A stretch of 13,552 nucleotides of DNA from an uncultured Eubacteriales bacterium (lineage in GTDB: Bacteria > Bacillota > Clostridia > Oscillospirales > Acutalibacteraceae): NCBI GenBank assembly GCA_900313475.1, contig OMRJ01000104.1, forward strand, positions 1 to 13,552, written 5' to 3'. The notes under the pieces were generated by a model, which saw only the letters and a list, made by a program, of their open reading frames with translations, had not been told where the DNA came from and ran no database searches. The translations under genes and the position numbers were made by a program. The stretch's first letter is position 1. Each line of letters begins with the position of its first letter. Below are positions 13,203-13,552 of this stretch, piece after piece.

Positions 13203-13552
13203 GAGATATCGCAAGGTTAAGTGAAAAAGACAAAAAAGCGTTGTTCCACAACACTGCCGCTAAAATGGGCATGACCGATGCCATTATAGAAAAGGATTTT
13301 TGGGTATGCTTTATGCTCGATTATCTTTTTCACCGCTGTCAGTGGAAAAACAATATTGCCTTCAAGGGCGGCACAAGTCTTTCAAAATCCTATGGACTCA
13401 TTGAACGCTTTTCCGAAGATATTGATTTGATTCTCGACTGGCGCGTCCTCGGTTATGAAAAGGACGAGCCGTGGGCAGAGCGAAGCAATACAAAACAAGA
13501 TGTTTTTAACAAAGAAGCCGGCACGAAAACCGAAGCTTTCTTGAAAAGTGAA
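13199..13552 (+). CDS. AbiEii nucleotidyltransferase toxin (partial, runs off the window)
   Basis: The frame opens at ATG 13199, overlapping the antitoxin stop by four bases, and stays open for 118 codons to the end of the window. The sequence begins MRDIARLSEKDKKALFHNTA, then IIEKDFWVCFMLDYLF (29-44), a stretch typical of AbiEii/AbiGii toxins. Next is the nucleotidyltransferase signature FKGGTSLSKSYGLI (55-68) followed by RFSEDIDLIL (70-79), with GGTS at 57-60 and metal-binding Asp74 and Asp76. The family members are DNA polymerase beta-like nucleotidyltransferases that stall growth, some by modifying tRNA, and give abortive infection against phage. All N-terminal catalytic residues seen are intact, so the toxin looks active; the C-terminal motifs are outside the window. 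Confidence 0.93.
   Translation, partial: MRDIARLSEKDKKALFHNTAAKMGMTDAIIEKDFWVCFMLDYLFHRCQWKNNIAFKGGTSLSKSYGLIERFSEDIDLILDWRVLGYEKDEPWAERSNTKQDVFNKEAGTKTEAFLKSE

Overview
The window reads as chromosome from a Gram-positive, Clostridia-type anaerobe, most likely a gut member of the Oscillospiraceae/Ruminococcaceae. This rests on AGGAGG-type ribosome binding sites, short intergenic gaps with intrinsic-terminator hairpins, and a gene set (MgtE, GtrA-like, TVP38-type VTT protein, SecB-like protein, M64 metallopeptidase, TnpV, AbiE) typical of that group. The taxonomy is inference; no rRNA or tRNA gene is present.

Region 1 (1-2306): two plus-strand genes, an exported or membrane-anchored protein of unknown function and a DUF1003 membrane protein, each followed by a hairpin, then about 300 bp without a gene. 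Region 2 (2307-4100): mgtE on the minus strand, behind a good promoter and a roughly 255-nt leader. The leader holds a 44-codon ORF with its own RBS and mutually exclusive helices that look like an attenuator. Region 3 (4039-5866): a GtrA-like gene on plus meets a minus-strand two-gene operon (SecB-like protein, then a TVP38/DedA-type membrane protein) at a shared bidirectional terminator. Region 4 (5894-6732): a lipoprotein glycerophosphodiesterase with its own promoter.

Region 5 (6902-10239): a large secreted protein with signal peptide, DUF6273 domain, M64 (IgA-protease type) zinc peptidase domain, MucBP-like domain, Cys-containing repeats and a short hydrophobic/cysteine tail ending in AHY. 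It is split into two frames by an apparent one-base loss, most simply in an A-run at 8017-8022. Region 6 (about 10500-12430) is mobile-element debris: two arrays of about 20-22-bp repeats resembling IS21-family ends but with no transposase, look-alike GGACAC hairpins on either side of a GNAT acetyltransferase gene, and a small ORF plus TnpV pair.

Region 7 (12430 to the end): an AbiE-type (type IV) toxin-antitoxin or phage-defence operon, with a repeated operator placed inside its promoter. The AbiEi antitoxin is complete and the AbiEii nucleotidyltransferase toxin is cut off by the window edge. The left two thirds look like housekeeping and surface functions. The right third looks like an accessory landing zone carrying a defence module.
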